Shown: positions 24,036 to 36,300 of the stretch, piece after piece
How positions within the stretch are numbered: position 1 is the stretch's first letter
Layout of the letters: each line of letters begins with the position of its first letter
NCBI RefSeq assembly: GCF_036588685.1
Contig: NC_086374.1
Location: 66,710,457-66,774,456, forward strand
Origin: Mytilus trossulus
Lineage: Eukaryota; Mollusca; Bivalvia; Mytilida; Mytilidae
Direction: 5' to 3'
DNA length: 64,000 bases
Translations under genes and position numbers: made by a program
Notes under the pieces: model-generated
Seen by the model: only the letters and a program-made list of their open reading frames with translations
Database searches by the model: none
Told to the model about the DNA's origin: nothing

Positions 24036-24720
24036 CAAGGAGGTTATATGAGACCTTCTCATGTAACCTCCTTGATTTCACCTATATATCAGTTTGTTTT
24101 GATTTAATGGAAGGAATGTAAGGTGTACATGTCCAACTGACAGGTGTCCTCTGTCCTTGACCTCATTTTCATGGTTCAGTGGTTATAGTTAATTTTTTGT
24201 GTTTTGGTCTGTTTATCTTATACTGTATGCTATATGTCCACTATATTTGGTGTATGGAATGATTGTAAGGTGTACATGTTTAGCTGGCAGGTGTCATCTG
24301 ACCTTGGCCTCATTTACATGGTTTAATGGTCAATGTTAAGTTTTTCAGTTTTGGTCTTATTTTCTTTTACTTAATGCAATAGGTCAACTATATTTGGTGT
24401 ATGGAAATATTTTATGATCTGTATGTCGGTCGTGCAAGTTCTTGAACTCATTTTCACGGTTCATTGCTCAGTGTTAAGTTTTTGTGTTTTGGTCTGTTTT
24501 TCTTAAACTATAAGCAATAGGTCAACTATATTTGTTGTATGGAAGAATTGCTAGCTGTACATGTCTGTATGGCATGGTTTAATCTTACCTTGACCTCATT
24601 TTCATGGTTCATTGGTCAATGTTTAGTTTATGTGACAGTTTTATATTTAGGCCTATCAACATAATATCAATGATTAGTAAAGAAGACGAGACAATCCAGT
24701 GTGTGCACTCTTGTTTTTCA
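24036..24720. repeat. Hairpin followed by about four 140-148 bp tandem monomers
   Basis: Bases 24036-24074 form an 18-bp stem with one mismatch (CAAGGAGGTTATATGAGA / TCTCATGTAACCTCCTTG, 3-nt loop). Tandem monomers follow, starting near 24106, 24253, 24401 and 24539. Each contains 'ggtgtatgg', 'ctcattttcatggttcattg'-like and 'ttttggtct' blocks. The arrangement resembles tandem-core nonautonomous elements of bivalves. The right edge is about 24720. Confidence 0.65.
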
Positions 24721-25863
24721 ACGTATGATATTTCTAATCACCACGCATTAATGACTCTTATAAATGCATTTTAAAAGTTATAACAGCACAACCTGGAGAA
24801 ACTGGACTGGCCGAAACTTTCGGAACGCTAGCGTGCATTCGTATGCAGGTTTTATTCTGCACATTCTTAAGGTTTCTTTATAGTATATATGTTGTGGTAT
24901 TTTCTATCGACTTTTCGTCGATTTTTGGGTCGAGTTCACGGTTTAATTTACTTCGAATTATGCACCCTTTTTTCCTAACCCTGTTAGTAGCTGTTGTCTT
25001 CGTTGTATCCCCTTCATTTAAAATCCACTCATAAGTCCTAAGTTATTATTAATGACTTGAATCGTCTACATTGATCAAATGTTTAGCTGCCGCTCAAAGT
25101 GCATCCTATGAAAAAATATCTCATCATTGGGTTGTTGCTAATACGCTTATTCGATTGGTTTATATAAGTATTCTGCGATAATTATAATTAAAACTAGATA
25201 TATACATCTAGAACGTAAGTTTCTTGACCCTCTACACGTAAAATATCACTACCAGAAGCACCAAATGACATTTTCAATGGCAATACAAGCATTACAAAGG
25301 GGAACACCTCTTATTATAGTAGGAAGTTTATCAGCGCAAAGATTCAAAAAGCTTTCAAAGAAATGAGATAGTATACACCGTAAGGACATCATATAACTGT
25401 TACAGGGATATAATTGCGCAATACAAAAGGTGGCAAATATAGGGTTAAGTGTTCAAACAGTCACCTGATTGAATAAATCAATAGCATTTGATCACCATGA
25501 TAGTGCGATAAAGAGCATGTCCCATTTATCATTTGAATTATAGTGACCACAAACAATACACCTGTTAGATTTATTTTTAAGCATACCATCGATGTTATAC
25601 AACTATTTGTAAAATTAGCCCAATAATCTTGTTTTATAATTATATAAGAATTTTTAATTTTTAATGTAAGACATGCTTTTATTACTGCACAGTTCTCATG
25701 AGTTTTGTCCTGTCACACCTAATGTAGCTGTGTCACTTTGTGTCGAATAAAGCTAGTTCTATTCCTAATATTTTGGAAAATGAGTCTTAAAAAGTATATG
25801 TTGTAAAAAATTCTTACCAAGATACTTGTGTGAAGTCTTTTTCTTTCATGAAATTAAGACCTG

Positions 25864-26605
25864 GGGCCTGTTTATCGAAGCTCTCTTAGGATTAGGACGT
25901 GTCCTAAGACCAACTTAGGACACATCTTAGTCCTAAATGGGTTTATCAAACATGTCGCAACTTAGGAAAATCCTAGGAATTGTCCTAACTTTAGGATACC
26001 AATTTAGGTGTCTTAAGATGGATTATGATGTTCCTAACTTTAGGATACATTAGAATTTCGTCTTTTGTTCATTTTCACGCGTATTATTTTTTAAAGCAGT
26101 AGTAAAAATAGTTGGAATTCTCCGTAATGATATGAATAATGCACGACATTTGCATTTGCCCTGTTAAAGAATGAAAATGTGACACTTCGAATTCAACTCA
26201 CTCAAAAACATGTTATGATTTTTACGTTTAAAATATCTTGTTTACAGTTAGTTTGTTACTTTTTTTATGTTTGTGTCAAACAGTTTAAATGTAAAATTAT
26301 TTTACAAAAAAAGATCTAGTACCTTTTATTTAAAACTACATATTAGTTATTAGATTCTAATTAACCATATTTGAAATAAAATTATTGATAAAATATGATA
26401 TCATAATTTTTTTTTTCATATTCGGTTTGTATTTTCTTTTCCGCTAATACTTATGACATCAGTTAGGACGTCCTAGCTAAGATATTTCTAAGATAGCTTC
26501 GATGTGCATGCTCAGACGTGTCGTAAGTCGGTCCTAACTTTATCCTAACTTCTGTCCTAAGAAATTCTTAAGACCGATCTTAGGACAGTTTCGATAAACA
26601 GGCCC
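25864..26605. mobile_element. 742-bp TIR element with CTG duplication and TTAGGAC motif arrays
   Basis: The ends are inverted copies of GGGCCTGTTTATCGAA, flanked by CTG at 25861-25863 and 26606-26608. Subterminal regions on both sides carry many direct and inverted TTAGGAC / GTCCTAA copies. The centre (about 26060-26455) is AT-rich without coding capacity, so this is nonautonomous. A 3-bp duplication and GGG start suggest a Harbinger-like superfamily, not proven. Confidence 0.75.
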
Positions 26606-26967
26606 CTGGTTTATAATTATTTATTCTTGTATTCGGGCTTTTCCGTTTTCCCTTTTTTATTTTGATTACTTAAACCTTGAAGTCTAATAAAAACTTGTCA
26701 GAAGCTACAAAAATCACTGTATATCGCTATCTTGTTTTGTTTAGTAGCAGTACACAATCGGTCTAGTTCTTTGACTTAATATGTAAATTTTGAGAGATGT
26801 TCAAATTTATGTTTTATGAATGTTTATTTGTAAAAAAGAAAATAAGTGATTTATGGCATAATTTATAATGTTAAGATAAATACCAAATATTTGTGTATTA
26901 AAAAAATATTTTTTAGGGGAGATAAGTTTTTAATAACTGAAATGATAGGGAAATTTCATTCTCTAAC

Positions 26968-27004
26968 CATGGAAGTATTATATTGACAATATAATACTTC
27001 CATG
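26968..27004. repeat. 37-nt perfect palindrome between 7-bp direct repeats
   Basis: CATGGAAGTATTATATT, a GAC loop, then the exact reverse complement. Flanked immediately by CTCTAAC at 26961-26967 and 27005-27011. Confidence 0.85.
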
Positions 27005-27011
27005 CTCTAAC

Positions 27012-30000
27012 ATAGCAAGAAAACAAGTTCGAAGACACCATGTGATTTTTATTTTATTAAAGCATATCATAACATATCTTCCCTTATTTTATTTAAAAAT
27101 TCTATCTGATAGATTTCCTTTTATTCCCAAAAATGAACAATCTATGCAAATTTTGACAACTTTGCACCACTTCTAGCTTGAAAAATAAAACGGTGACCAA
27201 TATTTTTATTATATATTTCTGAAAAAAGTATGGTCACATCTACATATTTGGCAAAGTTTAATAAAATTATATCAGAGATAATCTATATCGATGATTCACC
27301 TGAACTCTACTGACTATTCAATTTCACGTTTTACCAATCATGCCTCAGAGTGGTCGAAAGTTTACAGTTATTCAGTTCCCCTATAAAAGCAGGAAGGATA
27401 GGTTTTTTTTTTTTAAATACTTAATTTATATTTGTGTATTGTCTGTTTTATATTGTGTATATACTCTGTATGTACTGTATATTTATGTATTGCAAGTAGT
27501 GAGACTTTAATAAAATATTGAATCTGAATCTACTTAATCCGATTTGACATTGCATGTTGAAAAAAACAGTCATGTCGTGGCCTTCTAAATCTGAATATAC
27601 GGACCGGGTATTAGTTTTTATCATTGTTGGAAGGCTGTGCGATTGCCTATAATTACTAAATCATCCACTTCATTTAAACTTAATGCCCAAAAAGGCGCAA
27701 GGGCAGTATAGCCAGTCAATGTCGTTAAAAACTTCCATTTGTTGCATTTAAACTTTGGTGCATGGACATTTGTCGCATTGGCAATTACTTTATTTACAGA
27801 CAAGTATGGAGGATGTCACATGTAATAACATGTCAATGAACTGTCCAATATACCAAAAATATCTAGATAATATTTGTTGAAACGAGGATATATCAACAAG
27901 AAATAATTAAGTTATTGTTAGAGAAAAATCAGTCTAGGTAAACATGTGTCCGGGCAGACACATATTGCTAGTATGAATTGATAACAGGGGCTTTTACAAC
28001 ATTAGATTTTTTGCATCATTCAAATGTTTCATATTTTTATAATTTAGTTATTTTCAGAAGAATTCGAATTTAAAATAATAGGAATTGCACTAAATAATCA
28101 TGAAAAAACGCCATAACAAATATTTTTTTTAGAAAAGTAAGTAGCTGGAAATGTATTTGACTTATTTTACTACTGCGAAAATTTATCCTGGGACTTATTT
28201 TTCAAGTAAAATGTTGGTCATGAGCTTGATTACCTAGGGAAAAAATCCGTCGGATAGACAAATTTGACTGTTACATAATTTCTTTTGGTTTTGGAACTAT
28301 TATCGAACTTTTTGAAATGAAAAAAAATGTAATAATAAATATTTTTTATTCACTGTTTTCTTATTTTTTTATTTTTTTTTTATATATAACAGCTGTATAT
28401 GAGCCACGATGATGTTTCCAATTACATTGTAATCAATAATAGTTTTACACCTAATTTTTTAGTCAGGATATGTTTTTATGAATATCGATTGGAATGTAAT
28501 AGATCACACCGTTAGTTATCGATTTTATACACCTTTGAACCTCTGGTTTAAATGTTTTTTCCAAATTATTGTTTTGAGTTGTCTACCTTTGGTCACAATC
28601 CATCTTACTTCCTTGTGTACACAACATTATTATGGTAATATTAATTTTATAAATTGTTCATGTTATACTTGAAAAATAATGTTATGCAAGCTTAACAAGC
28701 ATGTAATTCTTTTGAAGTTAAAATCCGCATATTGTCACTGCACTGCGAGTGTTATTTTATATAAGAATTCATTGTTTTGTGTAATTTGTAAATCACAGGT
28801 AAGTATAACAGTAAGTTTTGTTTCAACATGAATATGCATGGCTCAAAGATCGTAGATAAAATGTTCAAGATGATATTATCGTGTTTTCATTTTTAAGATT
28901 ATGCATGAAATCTTTTTGACGACACTATATTGAGCTGTATTTGTTCCGCAAATTTACAAAATTGGTAAGTAAATATAAATGTAAATTCAGGGGAGATAAA
29001 TCTGCCATGACACTTCCAAGAACTCGTTCAAACAAATTAAAAATAACTCGGTTATCTTGGAGAAAATTCAGTTAATTTTAGAAGTTTGTGTTACCTTTTC
29101 TAACATGTTCATTTTCTTGCAATAAAACTTTTTTTAACAGAAAAAATAACACAAAAGGAGAAAATAAGATAATGCTGTATTATTAAAACATCCTCATGCA
29201 TAATCTTAAAAATGAAAAAATCCTATTTTGTTCTAGACCTACATACTTTTAAGATTGATTTTACGGGCTAATTACAGGTAACACATAAATGTGTCAACTA
29301 CCGGACATGTTATTTTGATTCGTAGTCGATCATACTGCGAGTCTTTGCTCTAACTTCTAAATGCAATGCGCTAAACGGAGAAGCACGACGATGCGAACAT
29401 GAGACCACTGGCATTCACGTGGGGTTTTTTTACGCCAATAAGTCAATACTAGTAAACCAAGTTCTAAAAGTTTGACCCGAAAAATATGTGCATTACTGTA
29501 TAAACATTTTGTTTTGCTGAAGAAAGATAAGCTTTTACAGTCAAAACGGCCTATTAGAATAGAAAGATCGCCCATTGTAGTATTTAATAATGAATTTGGA
29601 CTTGTGCATAAAATTGAGAATGGAAATGGGGAATGTGTCAAAGAGACAACAACCCGACCATAGAAATATGTTTAAAAGTTTTATGGGGGTCTCTTGATGC
29701 AATGTTCACATGGTTATTTGCAGGACAAACACATCTAAATTAAATCGTCACAATTTATATATATTTTTAATTTTCTCTAGTATAGATCTTGTGGCATTAT
29801 GGTTCTATACTTGTGTTAAAATAAAATGTAATGTATTGCTTTTGAATAAATTGTTGATTATTTTCCACTTTTTTTCTCATTATTACTTCTCCATTGTCTG
29901 TTTCTGCTTTTACTGCTTTACATTCAGTTTTCAATATCGTGTCTTGATGTCATCCAAGACTAAATCACGTGAAATTATTACATGCTAGTGTGAAGCTTTA

Positions 30001-31297
30001 TAATTTATTGATTGTCTGATGTCAATTCCCAGTTGCCGATATTACAAGCAAATCAAGCCGGAAAGTCGTCAATAATTTATCGAATTCAATCATTCCAACC
30101 ACGCCCTTTTTGTATCTACAATATGTTAAATACGTGCAGGAAAGATAAGTTTATTTTGTTTTTCATAGACAAATTTCCCATATTTCAGATTAACATTTAT
30201 ATTGTTTTTCTTGGTTTTAGAACAATGTTTAAAGGGTACTATCCGGATATTGATCAGACCAAAACTATAACGTGTATAAACAGGGTTATTTTATAAACTT
30301 CCTGTTTTAAACTGAATGCTAAATTTGGATCATTGATTTAGAAGAACATTTCCGATTTTTAAAAAAAATAGGAAATTGAAATGAAATGAAATAATGTACA
30401 GAAATCATCTTCACAGAATGTATGTAAAGTATTCATTATTAAACTTATTAAAGAAATTATGAGGTCATAAACCTTTTATAACAGCAAATTTTTATTACAC
30501 AATGTCTTTATTTTCTTGAAAGTACCTCACCGAAACACTGCATGGCTAATGTGCTGATTATTAGGACTAACCGTTTTTTAAAGTCCATCAGCAGAGCAAT
30601 AGACCCAGTGGTAGTATAATATTAACGGCAACAATATATCCGCTCGGGATGTTTGTTAAGTGGTGTTCAAGGTCAAAATATTTAAAATTTGAAATTGTAA
30701 AACAAAGGAAGAGCTTATAAACCTAAAAGAACAAATTGTATAGGCAAGGCTGGACATGAATTAGAGCTTTGCATGATATTTTTTTCAAGTGATACCCAAT
30801 TGTGACTCGTTATAAAACTTATAAATATCGGCAGCTGTTCCTCCGACAAGATTTTATGTAGAAGAACATTACATCATGAGTTAGAGTTAACATAAGTATG
30901 CAGACTGCCGTGGGAATTTTATTTATCCTCCTCTAATCGAACAACGATCACAATTACCGTCGAATATACATTCTTAAAGATGGTTTCATTGCTATAATTT
31001 AGTAAAATATAGTAAACTAGGAAGAGAATGGTAAAAGTTAAGCCACCTGACATTTTTGAAATATCTGTCAAGTTAAATTTTGTATGGTATTTATAAAGTT
31101 TAGCGATAAACTTTGATTTATTTTATATCCGTAAATGGAAATATCCCGTTATATATTTCGCACGTCCGAAAGGAATAAATACGATGGTTTATATTATACA
31201 TGCAGCATTAATTTAGTCAAGACATACGGCCAATCAGATTATCCCAACTTTGGTGATATCGAGTAACGTGTTTTTGTATCTGGTTTTGAGTTGTTTG
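27012..31297. other. Intergenic stretch upstream of the kelch gene
   Basis: No gene supported. Bases about 27480-27530 ('aataaaatattgaatctgaa') look like a LINE 3' end. Bases 28884-28908 and 29195-29219 are inverted copies of a 24-bp sequence around 'taagattatgcatga', possibly ends of a 336-bp element. Bases 29608-29665 repeat the opening of the 7443 family. Short frames on both strands lack similarity I recognise. Confidence 0.4.
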
Positions 31298-31348
31298 TTT
31301 AAACAGAGACATATATACATATATGTGTATATATGTCTCTGGTTTAAA
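31298..31348. repeat. Long imperfect hairpin upstream of the kelch gene
   Basis: TTTAAACAGAGACATATATA on the left pairs with its reverse complement on the right, with one bulged C and a short AT-rich loop. It lies about 190 nt upstream of the start codon. Confidence 0.6.
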
Positions 31349-31479
31349 TAAGATTGTTTTAATAGAATCCTATGCAGTTTGTATATTGCATGCCTATACT
31401 CATTTACAAAATAACTCGCTATTGGGTCATCCTTTGCGGCTACGTTTTCTTTTATTTATTTTAAAAAAAAATCGTCTAC

Positions 31480-31492
31480 TTTTATTTTACAG
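31480..31492 (+). promoter_or_regulatory. Probable 3' splice site of a 5'UTR intron (kelch gene)
   Basis: 'tttattttacag' with a pyrimidine-rich tract ends at 31492, 46 nt before the kelch start codon. It would make the leader spliced while leaving the coding part uninterrupted. The upstream exon was not identified. Confidence 0.4.
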
Positions 31493-31538
31493 AATAGATT
31501 TTGATTAGTTTGAGTTGTATCCAAATAGATTTATCACA

Positions 31539-33332
31539 ATGGCTGAGGGAGATGACAAGACGGACAAAAAGAAAAACAGTTTTTCGTCTACGCTTCGAAA
31601 TTTGGCCGACATGGGTTTAAGTGGCGAAATGGCCGATCTTGAAGTGATTGTGGAAGGCAAATCTTTTCCATGTCATAGGTTAATTCTATCAGCAGTTTCT
31701 CCACATTTTCGAGCAATGTTTAATTCAGGAATGGTCGAGGCTCAGAAGGGTCGATTAGAGTTACCTGACATAACTAAGGAAGTTTTTGAGATCATGCGAA
31801 CATTTATTTATACTGGAAATGTTGAAGTGGATAAAATCACAGAGGACAACATCGTTGATCTTCTCCAAGCATCTGCGCTTTATGAATTACAAGATATGCA
31901 AGACGAGTGTGAAAAAGTTCTTGGAAAAGAAATAGGCAATGATAATTGTTTACCTTTATTTAAAATGTCACGAATGTACAATTGTAAGTTATTATTTGAC
32001 AAGTGTAGACCTTTTATTATGGAAGGTTTTAATGGTTTGTGGAAAGCTGATGAATTTACTACCCTTCACATAGAAGATCTTGAAAGTATTGTCCGTGATG
32101 ACGAATTAGTCCCAGTTGATGAGGAACAAATTTGTGAAGCTATTCTTATGTGGATAAAAAAGAATCCAGAGGAAAGAAAGAAAGAAATAGGTCGATTATT
32201 TCGACATGTTCGTTTTATCAATATAAGTCCGGAGTATTTAATCAAAGAGTTATATAGCGAAGATCTTTTAACGAATGACCCCGAGTGCAAAAGATTTCTG
32301 GATGAGGCTCGAGATTTTCATTTGCTTCCGGCAAGACAGCACGAGTATACAACCGAAAGATTTCACCTTCGAGACAGTGACGATTACGAGGAGGTGATTT
32401 TGATTTTAACAGAATTCGACATGGAACGTTCTGGGTCATTTTATCAAGATGGGAAATGTTTATGGGCTTTTAGCTTACAACAGAGCCGATGGTTCACATT
32501 ATCACCCGTTCCGCACCCACTAAACCCAGGAGTGAATGTTGGTATGGTATCGTATAGAACAGATGTATTCATTACAGGTGGTAATGAAACGAAAACCTCG
32601 AAGAACATTATCAGATACGATTCCGAAAAGAACGAGTTTACGCCAATTCCAGAGGCAGTGTTGAAAAAGGGCCGATTTAGCCATATGATGGTTGCGGTCC
32701 GCGAATCTTTATTTGTCATGGGGGGTAAAATCGAAAAGGTAAGGAAGGATGGCACATATCAAGTTGTTCCGACTATTGAAGAGCTACCAGTTCATGGAAA
32801 AAGGTGGCGGGTAATTGGGGAACTAAAAACAGCCGTACATTCCGCAAGCACAGTTGTTGTTGGTGAAAAGGTTTTTGTTTTTGGTGGAATACTAGAAGAC
32901 GGATCTTTCCATAATCGTGTGCAAGTTTTCAATGTCCGTCTTCGTGAAACTGAAAATGTTTGTGACATTGACAAAAGTATGACTCAACCTTTTAAAGTCA
33001 TCCACTTTAACGGAAAGGTTGTTATATTCACGGCTAAAGGGGAAATGCACGATTTTGATCCTATTGAAATGAAATTTAAAATGATGAAACAGATTAAATC
33101 GACGTATCTGCCAATTGCAGCTGTTTCACATTATAGGGGATGCATAATACTTCTAACCGGGAAACCCGACAACCCAAATTGTTATAATAAAATGTTCAGG
33201 ATGGACGTTAGTGTAAACCCATTTAGAATGGATATCATCACGCCTAAATCAAGCATCAAGCCAAAGCCAATTCATTCATGTCAGAGGGGAAGGGTTAACA
33301 AGCAATTCATGTACCATACCTATTTTCAATAA
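31539..33332 (+). CDS. Kelch-like protein (BTB-BACK-kelch), single coding exon
   Basis: 597 residues from ATG at 31539 (A at -3, G at +4) to TAA at 33330-33332. Residues about 25-130 are a BTB domain: DLEVIVEGKSFPCHRLILS, SPHFRAMFNSGM, then IYTGNVE. Residues about 135-240 are a BACK domain (LFKMSRMYNCKLLFDKC, later AILMWIKKN). From about 300 to the end is a beta-propeller region with kelch-type GG doublets (VFITGGN, LFVMGGK, VFVFGGI). Only about three repeats keep the doublet, so the propeller is degenerate. Family role: dimerises through BTB, binds cullin-3, and presents substrates held by the propeller for ubiquitination; the substrate is unknown. The lack of introns is unusual for the family and suggests retroposition or lineage expansion. 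AATAAA at 33523-33528 is a candidate polyadenylation signal. The orthologue is not assigned. Confidence 0.93.
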   Translation: MAEGDDKTDKKKNSFSSTLRNLADMGLSGEMADLEVIVEGKSFPCHRLILSAVSPHFRAMFNSGMVEAQKGRLELPDITKEVFEIMRTFIYTGNVEVDKITEDNIVDLLQASALYELQDMQDECEKVLGKEIGNDNCLPLFKMSRMYNCKLLFDKCRPFIMEGFNGLWKADEFTTLHIEDLESIVRDDELVPVDEEQICEAILMWIKKNPEERKKEIGRLFRHVRFINISPEYLIKELYSEDLLTNDPECKRFLDEARDFHLLPARQHEYTTERFHLRDSDDYEEVILILTEFDMERSGSFYQDGKCLWAFSLQQSRWFTLSPVPHPLNPGVNVGMVSYRTDVFITGGNETKTSKNIIRYDSEKNEFTPIPEAVLKKGRFSHMMVAVRESLFVMGGKIEKVRKDGTYQVVPTIEELPVHGKRWRVIGELKTAVHSASTVVVGEKVFVFGGILEDGSFHNRVQVFNVRLRETENVCDIDKSMTQPFKVIHFNGKVVIFTAKGEMHDFDPIEMKFKMMKQIKSTYLPIAAVSHYRGCIILLTGKPDNPNCYNKMFRMDVSVNPFRMDIITPKSSIKPKPIHSCQRGRVNKQFMYHTYFQ

Positions 33333-36300
33333 GCGGGAAAGTGTATTTGTGTGTGAAACGGTGATTTTTTTTGTATAGACAGAAAATTAATTTTAGTAAA
33401 AGATTGTTTATAATATATTGTTTTTCACAGCAGTTAAACTGTAACTATTAAAATTTGTAAATACAAGTGTTTTTGAAGTAAAGCTTTGATATTTTTAAGT
33501 TTCAGCTGTATGAAGTTCCATCAATAAAATCGCCTAACAAGGTCTGCACATGCATGTAAGTAAATGCGATATCTATGCCATGTCTTGATACACCACGGAT
33601 AACCAGGGGTATAGAAATAATATCAACACCTTGTTATGGACGTCATTTGTCTAACACCACAGGGAGATAACTCTGTAAAATCAGCTTAATGTTATAATCA
33701 GGTTGTATTGTTATGGAAAGTTCAAGTTCAAGTTCTCAATGATCAAAATAAGTGTTTGTCAAACTGCTGTATATCCAATTAAAATTTTCCAAGAAAATGT
33801 TTGGTTCAAGCTTGAAATTTTTATTTTTTGGTCATAGGGTCAAAGTGAAAATTAAACGAGCCAAATTCATTTTAGTCAAGATGTTTGGTACCACCTTAAT
33901 GTATAATACGCAGTCACGTTCAGTACTTCGGACAAAAATCGGCCGATGCATTTTTTTTGCGTACTTTATTTAAAACTCAGAGAAGCCGAATTTCACCAAT
34001 CTCTATATACACTACCCTTTTTTTCAAAGTAGACGTCTCAATTCCATTGTCCTTTTTCAATTTCCTTCGTCCTTTTTCGTGGTAAATTTTGTTGATAAGT
34101 TGCTCTATTCCAGAATATCATTAGAAAATGTTGGCCATTGGGCGTTACATTAATAAAAGTTTGTTTTATATATTGACCCAATAAAGGAAGACTTTAACTT
34201 TCGGTGAATATGATTCCCAAATCTAGTTCTTTGGGCTACAATCCATTCGCATTGTCCGTTCGTCCATATTTCCGTCACAGTGATCGCATGCTACTGAGCA
34301 GAATCCCTTGTATTTTGTTCAACATGCGTGAGTTGTAGTATTTGAGTACTTGTCAGACACCTAGCTGCCTATCGATGGCCGATACTTTGAATGCTGAAAA
34401 AAATGTTTTTTTTTTCTTTTTTCGACGTTATATTTATCTCGTCTCTGTCCGAATTTCACGGAGTTCGTCGTCAGTTAACTCTTCTTATAAGAATATTCTC
34501 CTCTTGAACCTGCTCAATCAGTATTGAAACCAAAGTATGCCTGCTTCGTCTTTAATTGGATGTCAACAACAACGTTTGTTATCATTTTTGTAAAAAACTG
34601 TCCATCTATTCTTAAGTTATTGACCCTCAAATGTTGAGTTATAACTGGATGTGCATGTTAAAAACTCCATCGAAGGTAGCTCTATAAAAGTGTAAATGCA
34701 AATATTATGACCACGGAATAAAGAATTTAACACTGGAGAAAAATCTAACAACTTGCTTTGGAGTAGATGTCCCTTAGATATTAATTTGTTTTTCAATTAT
34801 TAACAGTTATTGACTGGTATCATGAGAGTTATAGGAAATAGAATAGGTAAACAGTGTAAAAATACAAAAAGAATCCTGTCCAGTGCCATCAGCCCTGAAA
34901 ATTTCACACTCCTTTTTGGGGAGTTACTGCCCCTGAAGTTTTTTATTTTGGTTGTCGAGAAGAATGACTTCAGATTAAGTGAATAGCTTATGATAACATT
35001 AACGGTATCTATTTCGATACACCATGTATATAATAATCGTATTTCCACAAATATTGTCACTTCAGTGACGCTTCAGGCCAAAACACATTGGAATATCCAA
35101 AAATATTGAAGAGCGGATAAAACAAAATATGGACCTAAAGTGAAGTCAAAATCGGACAAGGAATCAAAAATTTGCACGAGGAAGATATATTACTTTAAAA
35201 ATTTCTACTAAACAATATCCGTATGTTCTTGCCAGTTTATATATCGAAGTACTCATGGCTTACTAGGCTGGAAGAAACCCTAGGGGACTAACTGTCCACC
35301 AGGAGAGATGTCGACCCAGTGGTAATAATAACATAGACGGCATATCAATTTTGTTGCACCAAATGCGTATTTCGCTAAATAATGTCTGTTTATCATGCTC
35401 CAGGCCAAACATTTTTTGGAATATTAAAGATATAAAACAAATGTAACGTGTGACCTCATTTCGGATACAATAGCTTTGATTGCGAGAGGCTGTATGCCTA
35501 GCAAATCAACGCAAACATCATTGTCTGCCTCTAATTTGCGAAGACTTTAATTACTTTTAACGGCAATACAATTCGAATATATACATGTTCACGCTTATTA
35601 TTATAGACATTGTATTATAAACACATAGACAACCTTTTGATGAAACAAAAAATACCGTTGGAGACTCTCTCCTCGATGAAATACTCCCGAGTGATGTATG
35701 TCAAATGGTAGTGGACAACATAACATGGATATAACTTTAAATAACTGAACATAAAGAAAACATAGATTTTAATAAAGAACTACATGTAGATATGGACAAT
35801 GCTGCCCCTTTCTGCTCTGTCATATGCACGAGTATAGTTTTACATATTTTAGATTTGCCAAACAGTGATGTTGGCATACAACTTGAAATTGTAATGCTGT
35901 CTGTAAGACACAAATGATGACCCCGCCTGACCATAGGAAAGTATAGATTTAACACTTTTTACATGGAGATTGTAATTGTATAGGAGGAGATAGCCGGACA
36001 AACCATGGTCTCTATATGCAGCTAGTACCAAAAGTCCACTTACCTGTCATTTTCACCCTGATATTTGGGGAAAAAAATCAAAATCATGTGGACATGCGCA
36101 CCTTCTTAAACTGTAGGAGTAGATAGCCGAACAAAGAATGTATCCTTATCCGGACGGACGAACAAAAGAACGAACGAACGAACGGACGGACGACAGGGGT
36201 AAATTAACATGCCCCCGATATTTTGTCTCGGGGGGGGGGGGGGGGGGAGAGGATCTTAAACAGAAGAAAACATAAAATTAGAAACAGTTTCGTAATACCG

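Noticed and set aside
27621-27803. Minus-strand 60-codon frame in intergenic DNA
   Set aside because: No recognised domain, no splice partners and ordinary composition.
31515-31538. Upstream extension of the kelch protein by eight residues
   Set aside because: It would need a TTG start; the ATG at 31539 has a good context and gives the normal N-terminus.
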